Both the position numbers and the translations under genes were made by a program. From the NCBI RefSeq assembly GCF_918797505.1, contig NC_092793.1, positions 62,887,749 to 62,951,748 on the forward strand: a DNA stretch of 64,000 nucleotides. The letters run 5' to 3'. Under the pieces are notes generated by a model. That model ran no database searches, was not told where the DNA came from, and saw nothing but the letters and a program-made list of their open reading frames with translations. Each line of letters begins with the position of its first letter. Position 1 is the first letter of the stretch. This document shows positions 51,901 through 58,680 of this stretch, piece after piece. This stretch comes from Bemisia tabaci (Eukaryota; Arthropoda; Insecta; Hemiptera; Aleyrodidae).

Positions 51901-53622
51901 ATTCCTAGAATTTCGATTAACTGTTTAAGTTAAATTTTTTTCTTTGCAAGCGGTGAAGGAAATGTCAGAGAAATTCAGCGCCAGATTTTTGCAAAAAGTC
52001 AGGGAATTTTGGAAAGGGTTGCCACAGTCAGGGAATACCGGAAAAACTGGGAAATGTCAGGGAATTTGAAAAAGTCGGGGAAAACCGGGAAATGTCAGGG
52101 AAAATGACGAAAATGTCCGGGAAAATGTGTTAAATCACCTCTCTTTGCTCTTTAGAATGAGTTTGAGGTTTCGAACAACAAATTTTGCCTGAGACCAGTT
52201 TTAAATTATGTTCTCTTAACCACCTGTCACATCTTCAGATGTCAGGAAATTTTACCAAAACAGGTCAAGGAAATCAGGGAAATGTCAGGGAATTTCATTT
52301 TCCAAATTCTGTGGCAACCCTGTTTGAAATTTGATTCAAGTTGCAACCCTGCGAATGCAATTTGAGCGGTACAGGTGTTGAAATAGTTGTATCACGCATT
52401 TCAGTTCAGCGACATGTCGGAACTTCGTTCGGATGACTTTTCCTTGGAATCATCGTGCAGAATGATAATGTATGAAATCAGAAATCTTTGCAACCTCCAT
52501 GCTCCCAAGCAATTTACTAACTACTGTTGACGCGAGACGCGGGGAAATGGTATTTATGATATCCGATAGATGGGTGGTGATCCTAATTTTAATAAGATTG
52601 ACGCTAGAATTATTGATCCCTGAACTGGTGATTCTACATGAACTTTAGGAAGCCACATATGTAAAAATATTGTGGGTATTTTTATTATAAAAACTAGTAT
52701 TAATCTTATATATTCCCAGCTGTTTACTTCTATGCAGTGGATATTTCATAAACTTAGGCTAGTAGTATTGTTTATTATTCTAATAATAAATGGCAGGGAA
52801 GTCATAAATGTCATAAAACCCGCGCGAGGCGCCGGCTTGAGCATGAAAGTCCTGTGCGGTCCTTGTACCACACCATGAACCGGTGGGAAGGGGCGAAGCG
52901 CCGGTACTCGGCGCAAACCGCCGCGCATAAATTTGCCAGAGGCCAAATTTTTCATTTGGATGAGACAATGACACCTTACTCTCCACGCTCAAGTACCAAA
53001 GTGCAACAAAAATATTGAAATAATGTTGCAATTGAATGCAATACAATTGCAAATATTTCCCCAAGTGCAATATTGCATCTTTGGATCAATTGAAGAAAAA
53101 ACGGCGCAAAATTTCAGATTCAAACCCTAAATAAACCGCACTCTATCCATAGGTCTAATTGTATCGAGCGAGTATGTACCTGCATGGAGTCTCACGTTTC
53201 CTAGAGGCGCACCCCCCCCCCCTCTTGCAATTCCTTCAGCCGCACCCGTATGCTATGGGCTTGCCTGAGGGTTTTATTTTACAGCCATGATTAGTTTCTA
53301 TTAATTATTATATATTTCTCAGGTTGGTGGCTTGGACACAAAAATCAAAGGCTGGGGAAAAGAAGACGTGGATCTCTATACGAAATTCATTCTCTGCTCT
53401 ACATCCATAAGCGTCTTCCGGGCGGTGGATCCGGGACTATTTCACCGTTTTCACATAATCACATGCAGCCCTAAACTTGACGACGCTCAACTCAAGATGT
53501 GCAAAGATACAAGATTTGAAACTTACGGATCAGTCCCTTATCTATCGAGCATCCTTGTTAGTAATTTAACCGGCTACATAAACTTCGCTAATAGTCGGCA
53601 AAGGATTTCGTCTCTGAGCTGA
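21738..53622 (+). CDS. Chsy: Chondroitin sulfate synthase (Chsy), 3' part of a spliced gene, four exons
   Basis: The enzyme family builds the alternating GlcA/GalNAc chain of chondroitin sulfate in the Golgi as a type II membrane glycosyltransferase. Four + strand exons (21738-21939, 41159-41451, 51327-51779, 53323-53622) join into one frame of about 415 residues ending in TGA. Every junction is AG/GT and the phases agree: exon a ends one base into a codon and exon b supplies the other two, giving Gly; the other junctions are phase 0. Recognisable blocks are [12 protein letters not shown] (exon a), ILPLSGRF (b), FSRALAL-like [16 protein letters not shown] and YFPIVFS (c), and [10 protein letters not shown] (d). 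DVD is the family's metal-binding motif of the C-terminal GalNAc-transferase domain. The N-terminal glucuronyltransferase half, with its DDD motif and membrane anchor, was not found. It lies upstream, in the 500-N gap, or in exons not recognised. Exon a resembles CHSY much more than CHPF. Start codon not in view. Confidence 0.92.
22034..23009. mobile_element. TIR element built from GGGTTAACTGAACAC words, TA duplication
   Basis: Ends GGGTAGCCTGGGGTTAAGTG and an inverted near-copy (CCCCAGTCTACCC), each flanked by TA (22032-22033 and 23010-23011). TA targets are typical of Tc1/mariner-like elements. The word GGGTTAACTGAACAC or its complement occurs at least six times (near 22070, 22403, 22428, 22470, 22790 and 22808). 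No transposase. Confidence 0.75.
23055..23500. mobile_element. TIR element with CACGGAAAAAAC ends and a tRNA-like core
   Basis: Perfect 12-bp terminal inverted repeats CACGGAAAAAAC with CA on each outer side (23053-23054 and 23501-23502). The flanking parts repeat AGTGCTGGRCACTAA-type words. The centre carries a tRNA-like sequence on the minus strand (see 23232-23316). Confidence 0.75.
23232..23316 (-). other. tRNA-like pol III module inside a TIR element
   Basis: On the minus strand a B-box-like AGTTCGATCCC (23248-23258) and an A-box-like TGGTGGTAACGCG (23283-23295) stand at tRNA spacing. A CTTCCAC loop between them resembles a Gly(TCC) anticodon loop. The acceptor stem does not pair well, so it is not called a functional tRNA. 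It is more like the head of a tRNA-derived SINE. Confidence 0.55.
23653..23879. mobile_element. Short MITE with AATTGGACG ends
   Basis: Inverted ends begin AATTGGACG, continuing TCTATCAAAC and CTAAGCGCC. A third copy of the GGCGCTTAGGTCCGTT word lies near 23780. No clear target duplication. Confidence 0.6.
24040..24320. repeat. Inverted repeat around AGTCGTATTTTGTTCG
   Basis: The word AGTCGTATTTTGTTCG near 24051 returns inverted near 24302 (CGAACAAAATACGACT). It is probably another MITE. Exact ends not determined. Confidence 0.45.
24361..24920. repeat. AT-rich low-complexity tract of AAATAAAT type
   Basis: About 550 bp made mostly of AATAAAT and AAATAAA words. No gene. Confidence 0.85.
24950..25410. 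repeat. GC-rich segment of degenerate GGGAGCACAyGGGTCAC words
   Basis: GC-rich against the surrounding AT-rich DNA. Variants of GGGAGCACACGGGTCAC, such as GGGTGCACAGGTGACC and GGGGAGCACATGTGATC, recur at least five times. Ends not determined. The 87-codon minus frame here is not a recognised protein. Confidence 0.5.
25421..25672. mobile_element. MITE with AAGGAAGAATGCCGTATGA ends (copy 1)
   Basis: Terminal inverted repeats of about 35-40 bp, read as AAGGAARAAYGCCGTATGA and GTTGCCAAATTTC. A relative lies at 30797-31043. Confidence 0.65.
25962..26213. repeat. Two tandem copies of a 126-bp unit
   Basis: TCCCACCTATAATAGTTACC recurs 126 bp later, followed by similar TTTCGTTC...GATAA...ACTATCGTT phrases. 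About 85% similar by eye. Confidence 0.75.
26409..26425. repeat. Poly-C run
   Basis: Seventeen consecutive C. Similar G runs occur near 29773, 37887, 42832 and 54539. Confidence 0.95.
26803..30521. repeat. Long foldback F3 with nested inverted repeats (3.7 kb)
   Basis: Arms 26803-27534 and 29800-30521 (about 0.72 kb) are near-identical reverse complements, starting AGTCCGGGAGCACATG. Inside them a second, more diverged palindrome pairs about 27690-28105 with 28255-28660 (words such as CTCCGCCCTTAAAATG and CCCTAGAATCACG). The arms carry repeated CAAGATGGCGGC motifs. The identical 80-codon frames in both arms are not genes. Confidence 0.9.
30797..31043. mobile_element. MITE with AAGGAAGAACGCCGTATGA ends (copy 2)
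   Basis: Related to 25421-25672 through both ends. The inner part is AT-rich and diverged. Confidence 0.65.
31922..32451 (-). mobile_element. Helitron-like 5' end with tandem units, minus strand
   Basis: Read on the minus strand the segment begins TCTATATAAATAAAAGCG, preceded by A, like the 5' end of Helitrons. It continues through about three tandem units of 190-196 bp (the phrase GTTTTGCGAGCATCT recurs near 31944, 32139 and 32332). The units share ACCGGACCGATTT-like and GAAAGC words with those of the Helitron at 41535-42665. A 3' terminus was not identified. Confidence 0.5.
33434..33852. mobile_element. MITE family K, interrupted copy
   Basis: Inverted ends GTAAGTYSGCAATCACA followed by CGGTTTGTG-like words. 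The interior matches 48041-48289 (GAGAAGAAAAATCRCGGC and AAGGAAGTCTRC). It is split by a hAT-like MITE at 33649-33812. Confidence 0.7.
33649..33812. mobile_element. Short hAT-like MITE, CAGTGGCGTGGCGTG ends (164 bp)
   Basis: Terminal inverted repeats CAGTGGCGTGGCGTG. The flanks are TCTGCGAC on the left and TCTCGACG on the right, compatible with an 8-bp duplication that has since lost one base. The uninterrupted relative near 48243 (GTCTACAACGTCGC) gives the empty site. The interior is rich in ATCGAT words. Confidence 0.75.
34524..35568 (+). pseudogene. 5'-truncated non-LTR retrotransposon reverse transcriptase
   Basis: The frame contains classic RT blocks: [27 protein letters not shown], the catalytic LCFADDQ (FADD) and [15 protein letters not shown]-terminal region follows with [20 protein letters not shown] and [18 protein letters not shown], typical of RTE-like LINEs. 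There is no endonuclease domain. The element is cut off just before the first RT aspartate block. Near 35400 the frame jumps: the conserved [16 protein letters not shown] tail continues in another frame to a stop at 35566-35568, and the GHV-type segment expected before it is missing, suggesting a short deletion. It ends in an ACATACATACAT tail. It lies in sense orientation within Chsy intron 1 and is dead. Confidence 0.9.
36362..36500. repeat. GC-rich hairpin repeat, copy 1
   Basis: Shares an ordered series of words with 52800-52960: GCGCCGGC, GAAAGTCYTGTGCG, ATCCTGGCACCA-like, a G-rich stretch with GGCGAAG, and CTGGAGGCCAATTTTT. The GCCGGCGC words can form strong hairpins. Confidence 0.6.
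36650..37520. repeat. Imperfect direct repeats around GTGTAGGCAACA
   Basis: Two arms of about 100 bp (near 36690-36790 and 37310-37400) and further copies of the phrases GTGTAGGCAAC, AGCTCCC, GTGGTCGAATAG and GGTATCATCG recur three to four times. A purine-rich tract (37060-37270) lies between. It is probably one composite repeat. Confidence 0.6.
38379..38453. repeat. CA / CACCCT microsatellite
   Basis: (CA)n followed by alternating CACCCTCACA units. Confidence 0.95.
38716..39200. repeat. Tandem array with unit 172 then about 130 bp
   Basis: Two full units begin CTGAGACTTGCTTGTTTAAG (38716 and 38887). Two more share only the later part (CGATTTAAGTGAAACTT to CCAAGATGGCGG). Each unit has GGAACTCGAATTTT and AAGATGGCGG. 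Confidence 0.8.
39550..39939. mobile_element. Core-word TIR element, CCCAAGTAGCA ends, word GAAAATAGA
   Basis: Perfect 11-bp inverted ends CCCAAGTAGCA and TGCTACTTGGG with TT duplicated outside. The interior consists largely of variants of AGAAAATAGAAAG in both orientations. No coding capacity. Confidence 0.85.
40630..41034. mobile_element. Core-word TIR element, CCCACTCAGCATA ends, word CAATGTTGATG
   Basis: Inverted ends CCCACTCAGCA and TGCTGAGTGGG with GA duplicated outside (40628-40629 and 41035-41036). The interior repeats CAATGTTGATG, CAACATTG and GTAATGTTA over a dozen times. It ends 124 bp before Chsy exon b. Confidence 0.85.
41159..41451 (+). CDS. Chsy: Chsy exon b
   Basis: The acceptor is a pyrimidine-rich tract ending in cttccag at 41158 and the donor is gtaaat at 41452. 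The first two bases complete a Gly codon begun in exon a. The exon encodes a variable linker ([19 protein letters not shown] onwards) followed by the conserved strand [18 protein letters not shown] and FEE, which opens the C-terminal CHGN domain. The linker appears longer than in vertebrate CHSY1. Base composition is richer in G+C than the surrounding intron. A Helitron begins only 83 bp after the donor. Confidence 0.92.
41535..42665 (+). mobile_element. Non-autonomous Helitron with internal tandem array
   Basis: The 5' end is TCCTATATATTAAAATG preceded by A. The 3' end is CTAG followed by T. About 11 bp before the end is the hairpin GGGCGC-CCGTAGA-GCGCCC. These are the canonical Helitron features, including insertion between A and T. 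Four tandem units of 162-190 bp fill 41537-42250 (GAGAGAACCACCGGACCGAT recurs). The remaining 42250-42600 is GC-richer, of unknown origin, and possibly captured. No Rep/helicase. It lies 83 bp after Chsy exon b in the same orientation. Confidence 0.82.
43905..44200. repeat. Cluster of CCGCGCGCAGAAAA words
   Basis: Variants of TCCGCGCGCAGAAAA and its complement (ATCGAAAATTCKGCGCGCGG) appear at least five times in 300 bp. Likely another core-word element. Termini not resolved. Confidence 0.5.
44419..45210. mobile_element. TIR element with GGGTGATTTCACGATAA ends (792 bp)
   Basis: About 27-bp inverted ends GGGTGATTTCACGATAACAG, with GTAA immediately outside both (44415-44418 and 45211-45214), a 4-bp duplication. 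Inside, CGTAACCGAC words recur. The 101-codon frame at 44452 has no recognisable domain. Confidence 0.78.
45545..45800. repeat. Core-word segment of CATGGAAA and TTTCCATG
   Basis: Dense direct and inverted variants of TTTCCATGAAAATTTTTCATGG. It translates as a repetitive [13 protein letters not shown] frame in several frames, which is a consequence of the repeat. Termini not identified. Confidence 0.7.
46785..47892. repeat. Perfect-looking 60-bp inverted repeats 1 kb apart
   Basis: 46785-46845 and 47833-47892 are reverse complements (CAAATGTAGTACAAGAGAGG onward) with essentially no mismatch. The 990-bp interior has minus-strand frames and possible minus-strand splice donors, but nothing recognised. 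Confidence 0.75.
48041..48289. mobile_element. MITE family K, uninterrupted copy (249 bp)
   Basis: Inverted ends GACGGTGAAACTASCAGACC. The interior resembles 33434-33852 without the hAT insertion. Confidence 0.72.
48868..49401. mobile_element. Core-word TIR element, word GGGGTAATTCCGGA
   Basis: Inverted ends GTCAGGTGGGGTAATTCCGG and TCCGGAATCACCCCACCCGAC. GGGGTAATTCCGGA or near variants recur near 49195 and 49206, and a second inner inverted pair (AATTTCCCG / CGGGAAATTTCG) encloses the middle. No clear duplication. Confidence 0.7.
49559..49867. mobile_element. hAT-like MITE, CATAGAG ends (309 bp)
   Basis: Inverted ends CATAGAGT followed by GTAATGTAARTGGG, with an exact 8-bp duplication GATCAATC on both sides (49551-49558 and 49868-49875). 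Same terminal motif as the element at 1387-2305. Confidence 0.85.
49901..50642. mobile_element. hAT-like element, CAGAGTT ends (copy 1, 742 bp)
   Basis: Terminal CAGAGTT...AACTCTG with subterminal AAGAAATTTC / GAAATTTCTT, flanked by an exact 8-bp duplication CGCTTACA (49893-49900 and 50643-50650). No transposase. A sister copy is at 58681-59533. Confidence 0.9.
51327..51779 (+). CDS. Chsy: Chsy exon c, carrying the DVD motif
   Basis: Starts in phase 0 after ttttag at 51326 with [19 protein letters not shown], which continues the FEE of exon b. It ends with YFR before a gtctgt donor at 51780. Conserved blocks in order are [38 protein letters not shown] with the DxD metal site, [17 protein letters not shown] and [18 protein letters not shown]. 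The exon is strikingly GC-rich for this AT-rich window, which gives long antisense open frames (51268-51815) that are shadows. The donor is not ideal (gtctgt), but the phase match with exon d supports it. Confidence 0.94.
52015..52321. mobile_element. TIR element, AGGGTTGCCACAG ends, word GTCAGGGAAT
   Basis: Inverted ends AGGGTTGCCACAG and CTGTGGCAACCCT. GTCAGGGAA and GGGAAATGTCAGGG recur about eight times inside and also just outside on the left (51961-52010), so the left boundary may be an internal end. Confidence 0.65.
52800..52960. repeat. GC-rich hairpin repeat, copy 2
   Basis: See 36362-36500. It carries the same order of words (GGCGCCGGC, GAAAGTCCTGTGCGG, GGGGCGAAGCGCCGG, GCCAGAGGCCAAATTTTT). 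Confidence 0.6.
53323..53622 (+). CDS. Chsy: Chsy terminal exon d
   Basis: Starts in phase 0 after atttctcag at 53322 with [22 protein letters not shown], the hallmark C-terminal motif of the GalNAc-transferase domain, and stops with TGA at 53620-53622. The segment after it keeps LDDAQLKMC and [12 protein letters not shown]. The family's His-rich stretch (VHVHHPVxCDPxL in vertebrates) is altered here to [14 protein letters not shown]. The last about 20 residues ([15 protein letters not shown] onwards) have no obvious counterpart and include an NLT glycosylation sequon. Confidence 0.92.
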   Translation, partial: VGGLDTKIKGWGKEDVDLYTKFILCSTSISVFRAVDPGLFHRFHIITCSPKLDDAQLKMCKDTRFETYGSVPYLSSILVSNLTGYINFANSRQRISSLS

Positions 53623-53825
53623 AATTAGTCCAGGAAGGTTTCTATAACAATTTCACTTGTCGGGAGAAGAGGGAAAGTGGGAAGATGATTGGAAGCCTCC
53701 AATTCTGAGCTGACTACAGCCTTGGAAAAAGTCTATCAAAAAGTGTGATCGTTCAGGGGAGAGTGGAAGTCGGAAGTGGATTCTATCTCGGATCTTAGTA
53801 AGATCAGTATTTGAATCAATTAAAA

Positions 53826-53831
53826 AATAAA
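53826..53831 (+). terminator. Candidate polyadenylation signal of Chsy
   Basis: AATAAA lies about 204 bp after the Chsy stop codon, on the correct strand and at a plausible 3' UTR length. Such hexamers are frequent by chance in AT-rich DNA, so this is only a candidate. Confidence 0.4.
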
Positions 53832-54267
53832 TTCTGCATCTATTCCTGAAAATTGTCCTCTTAATATACTTTATTTAACCTTTTAATTTTAAATTATAGT
53901 CCAATCTAGCCCCAAAAAGGGCCCAACCTCGGCCAAATTCGCATAAACTTCTTTATTGTTTAAGTAACTCCAAAACATGTCTACATTCCCCAAAAAAAGC
54001 CTACCGTTCTAGTCGAAGGGCCACGAAGTTACTTTCGTGTGCAAACCTGAAACTTTCCGAGTACCTTGTTGGGTCTCTGGGACGCCTTTTTCTAGCAATA
54101 AAATTGTCCTGATTCCGGGGCAACATATTCAAAATGGCCGCCATGGCCAAAATCGAAGGGTCCAGAGGTGCTCTTTGAAACCTACGGTGTATTCGAAAAT
54201 TTTCAGATAAGAATATTGTCAAAGAACCAAAAATGCTCTACACCAGAGAACGACGGTGTATCCTCAT

Positions 54268-55150
54268 GGGAAAAGTGGGCCCAGCTGAATCGGCTGGTTT
54301 TTTTATCTGTTGCAGGTCTGAACCCACCGTTCAAAAGGGTCATTGGGCGTTCCTTGCTACCTCGAAGTTTTTCTTCCATTTTGGGGGTCAAAGTTCCCAA
54401 TTCAGAGTGTACGTGGTAGTTTTGACACCCGGGTTCAATGGTCACATTTAAGATTCTCTAATATTTTTTTGAGTCTATTCTATCCTCTGAATAAGCTAGA
54501 GACCATCCGGATTAAAAAACTGAACCATTGTGCCGTATGGGGGGGGGGGGGGGTGAGCAGCGCAACGGGCTTGCGCGAGATACATCAAACCAATGATTCC
54601 AACAAGGTTTGGAGACTTTGTTAATGCGAATGATTCCAACCGTATCTTTATAGGAAAACCGAGATGCATCTCAGAATATACAATAATGACAATTATTATT
54701 TTAAAATTTTGTATACCCCTATAGGGGGAGGGGGGGGGGGGCGGGCGGGCGATCGAACTCGAGCAGCACAACTGGGTTGCGCGAGTCGCATCAAACCGAT
54801 ACATTCGCGATGTTTTTGGAGACTTTTTTATGACAAAGAGGGTAGGAGAAAGGACGCCTCTCAATCCGCATGCACCCTCCGTCGCAACATAGGACTTTTC
54901 AGCATAGGTCAGTGTGGCACTCACATTAGAAGTGTTGCTTTTTTATCAATACCGTCGGCCACATTGGGCATAAAAAAGTCTCCAAAAACATCTAGAAAGC
55001 ATCGGTTTGATGCGACTCACGCAAGCCACTTCCGCTGTTCGAGGTCGGTCGCCCGCTTCCCCCCCTTTGGTGAGTGGGTCTTAACCCCTGGTCAGTGGGT
55101 TAAGACCTGCAACACATAAAAAAACCAGCCGACTTAACCGGGCCCCTTTT
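54268..55150. repeat. Nested inverted repeats downstream of Chsy
   Basis: An outer pair (54268-54320 and 55103-55150: GCTGGTTTTTTTAT, TGTTGCAGGTCT) encloses an inner pair (about 54732-54842 and 54966-55068) with words GCGGGCGGGCGATCGA and TGATGCGACTC. A third partial copy of the inner unit lies at 54538-54625. G runs of 10-16 are present. No gene. Confidence 0.65.
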
Positions 55151-55216
55151 TACTGTAAGGATGGACTGACGTCCTTTTACTTGGGATACCATCATATCAG
55201 GACCTCTGAGCCCCTT

Positions 55217-55410
55217 CCCCAAGCAGCATTTCTCAACGTAAAAATTAATATAATGTATCCATTTATTGGTATAAAGTTTCAAGAAATATTGCAATAATAA
55301 ACCTATAAAGGTGCAATTCTCAGTCAACATTTGGACAATATTTCCCGATTTCGTGCAATCGGATCGATTTAAAAAAAATCGATACTTAATAGCAATTTTA
55401 TTGCTATTCC
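55217..55410. repeat. Partial CCCAAGTAGCA-type element
   Basis: Begins CCCAAGCAGCATTTCTCAACG, the same end consensus as 55968, 57812 and 61852, followed by AT-rich TTGCAAT-like words. The opposite end was not found. Confidence 0.45.
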
Positions 55411-55429
55411 AGACGTTGCCAAATGTTTT

Positions 55430-55505
55430 TCGGGGAGGGAGGGGCGGAGGAGGATAGGGGGGGGTAGAGGTGGAGGGTGGGGGAGGGGAGAGGAGGTCGG
55501 GGGCA
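55430..55505 (+). repeat. G-rich tract with quadruplex potential
   Basis: About 75 bp almost entirely of G runs of 3-8 separated by A or T. Confidence 0.8.
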
Positions 55506-55967
55506 TGGATACGGAAATGCGGCAGTTGACATGCATATTTGCACCTTGTGACAAATAATTTATAAAATGCTGGTAAAAACAAAATGTTAAAACATTTTTT
55601 TAAATTTTGTAGTTGCTTAATAAACAAGGAATTTTTATAATATCTCTTTGTTTTTTGACATTATTTATTTCAATTTTAAAACAATCAACAAGTTATTAAC
55701 TTTGATGTAAGATCCAAAAAATCTGTAAAAGGTTATAATTTTGCAGCCAAGAAGTAAGCATTTTAAATTGAGAAGACTTACTTACCTCCAAAACCGAAGA
55801 CTTTCCCCATAAAAAAGAAGTTCAGTCTTGGCATGTAACAAAGATAGTGCAATTTTACATACCATTTGCAGAGTACTTGATTAATTTACAGTCAATTTAG
55901 GTACTCAATTTCACAGGAAAATGGAAAAAAATTCGTGGTAGAATTGGGCATGTCAAATAGACCAGTC

Positions 55968-56840
55968 CCCAAGTAGCATTTTGCAACGAAAAAATTGCAA
56001 TTTAAGTGAAATAAAATTTCCAGATGATTTCAACTTTTTTGCAAGAAAATTTCAATTCTTTACAACATCTGACCCCCTCATTGTAAAAAAGTTGCAATTT
56101 TTTTGCAAAGAAATTTCAATATTGACGACCTTTAAATTTCAACCCCTAAATTTTTCGGGGAAATTAGAATAATTTGAACCCATACTTACCTGAAGTCCTA
56201 CGACGTTTAGCAGCGTAAAATACCGGACGCCCTCGTGTGGACTTGAACCCGACCCGCGAATGTCATAGCCCAGCACTCTGCCACTAAGCCTTAGGGAGCT
56301 GATGGTGAGTCGGGTTAAAATCACGCCTGTTAAGGCTGTTATATCATGCATTGCGTCAGTGCGCGGCTCAACTTTCATCATAGAAAAATGTTTACAGGCA
56401 ATATTTTTGAATTATTTTAAAAATATTTTTTGTAAACATTTTCAAAATATTCCTTAAGAAAGTTTTGAAAATATTTTAAAAATATTTTAATTACAATATT
56501 GTCATGAAAATATTTTGATAAAGGTGACAATATTTTCAAAATATTTTGTGCTATTTGGGTTAGGTGAGACATTTAAGTCGAAATAACTTTAAAACAACTA
56601 GAAAATTGGATGCCAGGCACAGGGCGCGAATTTGTTTCAACATGATTGCACCGAAATTGCAGTCTTTATAGTGCCTTGAAAAAGAAGGTTACGCAACAAG
56701 CATAACCTACATTTCTTGCAAACTCATTCCAATAAAATTGCAACTTTTTCAGCGCCTTCAAATGAACGTATAGGCAACAAGCTAAAATTGCAATCAACTC
56801 ACAATCCATCGCAATGAAATTGCAATCCATGCTACTTGGG
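55968..56840. mobile_element. Core-word TIR element, CCCAAGTAGCA ends, word AAATTGCAA
   Basis: Perfect inverted ends CCCAAGTAGCA/TGCTACTTGGG with TC duplicated outside (55966-55967 and 56841-56842). The word TTGCAATTT dominates the outer thirds. The middle (about 56175-56560) is a different element with its own word AAAATATTTT and a tRNA-like module. Confidence 0.85.
56215..56290 (-). other. tRNA-like pol III module (second copy)
   Basis: Minus strand: A-box-like TGGCAGAGTGC (56272-56282) and B-box-like GGTTCAAGTCC (56239-56249) at tRNA spacing. Like 23232-23316 it is followed (upstream on the minus strand) by a shared CTTAACAGG-type phrase. Not a functional tRNA by stem pairing. Confidence 0.5.
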
Positions 56841-57811
56841 TCGTACATTAAGAGCCGAGGTTTGCAATCGAAGCAGCATTGCAAGCCCCTCTCTTTCTAT
56901 AACATCTCAAAATAAAAATTTCAATCTGAGTTTAGTTTAGTGTATGCTAAAAAAAATATGATAATACCTGCTCACCAATCAACCTTTGGTGGTTCAAAGA
57001 AAGTGCATGATTTGGTGTACCTACTATTCAACTGCGAATACTTTAAGATCAACAACATTTGACTGCTTCGTGATTTAATCTATCTGTCATATGTTGTTAA
57101 CATTTTTATGCCAACAGTTGTCGAACATTAAATGGAGCCTTTCTACGCTGCCTCTCTGTATAATCATTTTATTTTTGCTCACAGCGGTGAGTGGAACAAA
57201 CCACAACTGATTTCACATCTATTGCTGCCAAGTAACTGGAGAATAGAATTGGCGTGTGCACACAAACATTTTCCTGAATTCCCCGTGCTTTTTCCAATAC
57301 CTTCATTCTTAACTAGAACTGAGGAAAGAAATGTTCGATGCATTTATAGGTTAATATAGAATTTGTCTCCTCTGTTCTTTTCGCAGTTCCATTACATTAT
57401 GACTCTCTTGCCTTGATTTCTACCTGCAGGCCGATCATTTCGACGATAGTGACAAAAGCTCTATCTTCTTAATTCTACAACCAGTCAACAGAGGATCCAT
57501 CGATCCGTTAACCTCAAATCCTTTTGTAATCATTATCTAAAAGTAAATTTCATGTGAATTGAAGACTAGATATATAGGACAATTGATTTTTGACAACATT
57601 GATGACAGTAAAAAACGACAGAATGAGCAGACTTGATTTAAGAGGATTCTTATGTGCATACACATTAAGAAGTATCATGTGTTCACCTTACTGAGCTACG
57701 TTCAGACCACTCAATAGTGTGAGATGAGCGTTAGTTACACACTGAGATGCTTTACTAGCTTCAATAGAGATATTGAGTATGTTCCCACGCGCATGTAGAG
57801 CTCGCTCACCA

Positions 57812-58151
57812 CCCAGGTCGCATTTTTCAATGTAAAAGTTGCAAAGAGTTGAAACAATGTTGGTATTAGTTGCAACAAAGTTTCAACTTTCGATCAACTT
57901 TGGTCGATAACTGCCGATTTCCGGCGATCTGATCGAAAGACAAAGTTGCAACCTGCTGAGATTGCAAAATTGCTGAACCGAAGTTGAGGCAACCAGCAAT
58001 ACTTTGAAGTTAAAACATGTTTCAACTTAATTGCAACTAGTTCAAACAATGATAGCTCCTTCGGGGGAGAGAGTAGGCAATCTGCACATCAATCTAATAG
58101 TTGCAAGAATCAAACGATTTTGTTGCATTCTTGCAACCTCTGCTACTTGGG
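57812..58151. mobile_element. Core-word TIR element, word GTTGCAAC / GTTTCAAC
   Basis: Ends CCCAGGTCGCA and TGCTACTTGGG (imperfect pair), with CA duplicated outside (57810-57811 and 58152-58153). The interior has about a dozen copies of GTTGCAAC, AAGTTGAAAC and relatives. Confidence 0.82.
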
Positions 58152-58680
58152 CAGATGCTGCGACGAAAGCCAAGAATTGTTCGTATCATCACTCATCAGT
58201 GCAATGGTTCCATCTCATTGCATGTACGTAATATAATATGTAGAGTGGTGATGGTTTGGAGCTGATCAAATATTGACGTTAATCTCAACATTTGATGAGG
58301 TAACTCTATTGAATCTTACATTGACTCGTGTTTCGAGCTTGCATCAAGAGTTACATTTAAGTAGATAAAACGTTTGAGCAGGAGCCTCAATCAATTGCAA
58401 AAAACTGGTGATCAACCCAGTCAGCAAGATTCCTCTCCGTCACTGTTCTTCAGGAGCCTCTCCAGAAAACTCTTCAGAAGAGGCGTTATACTCGCGTTTG
58501 AGAGGATTCTTGGCGACGAATCCTGGAAGCAGGTAAGACCCAGATTCTACCGCCACTTGGAACCGGGTTTTACGCATTTCCTGAAGCATTTCATGGAACC
58601 AGGTTCTACACCGCTATCGTCGAGCGTTTCCAACAGCTCCCGCACGTGAGCGCCCGAGCGCCTCGTTGACGTTCGGTGCC

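Larger units (their letters stand above)
51780..53322 (+). other. Chsy intron 3 (1.5 kb)
   Basis: Bounded by gtctgt and ctcag. It contains a TIR element at 52015-52321, a partial repeat near 52459-52575 that also occurs near 50968-51085, and a GC-rich repeat at 52800-52960. Confidence 0.85.

Noticed and set aside
36362..52960. Group II intron domain V or a hammerhead ribozyme in the GC-rich repeats
   Set aside because: GAAAGTC and GTGCGG words are suggestive, but I could not find the CUGANGA core of a hammerhead or a proper domain V stem.
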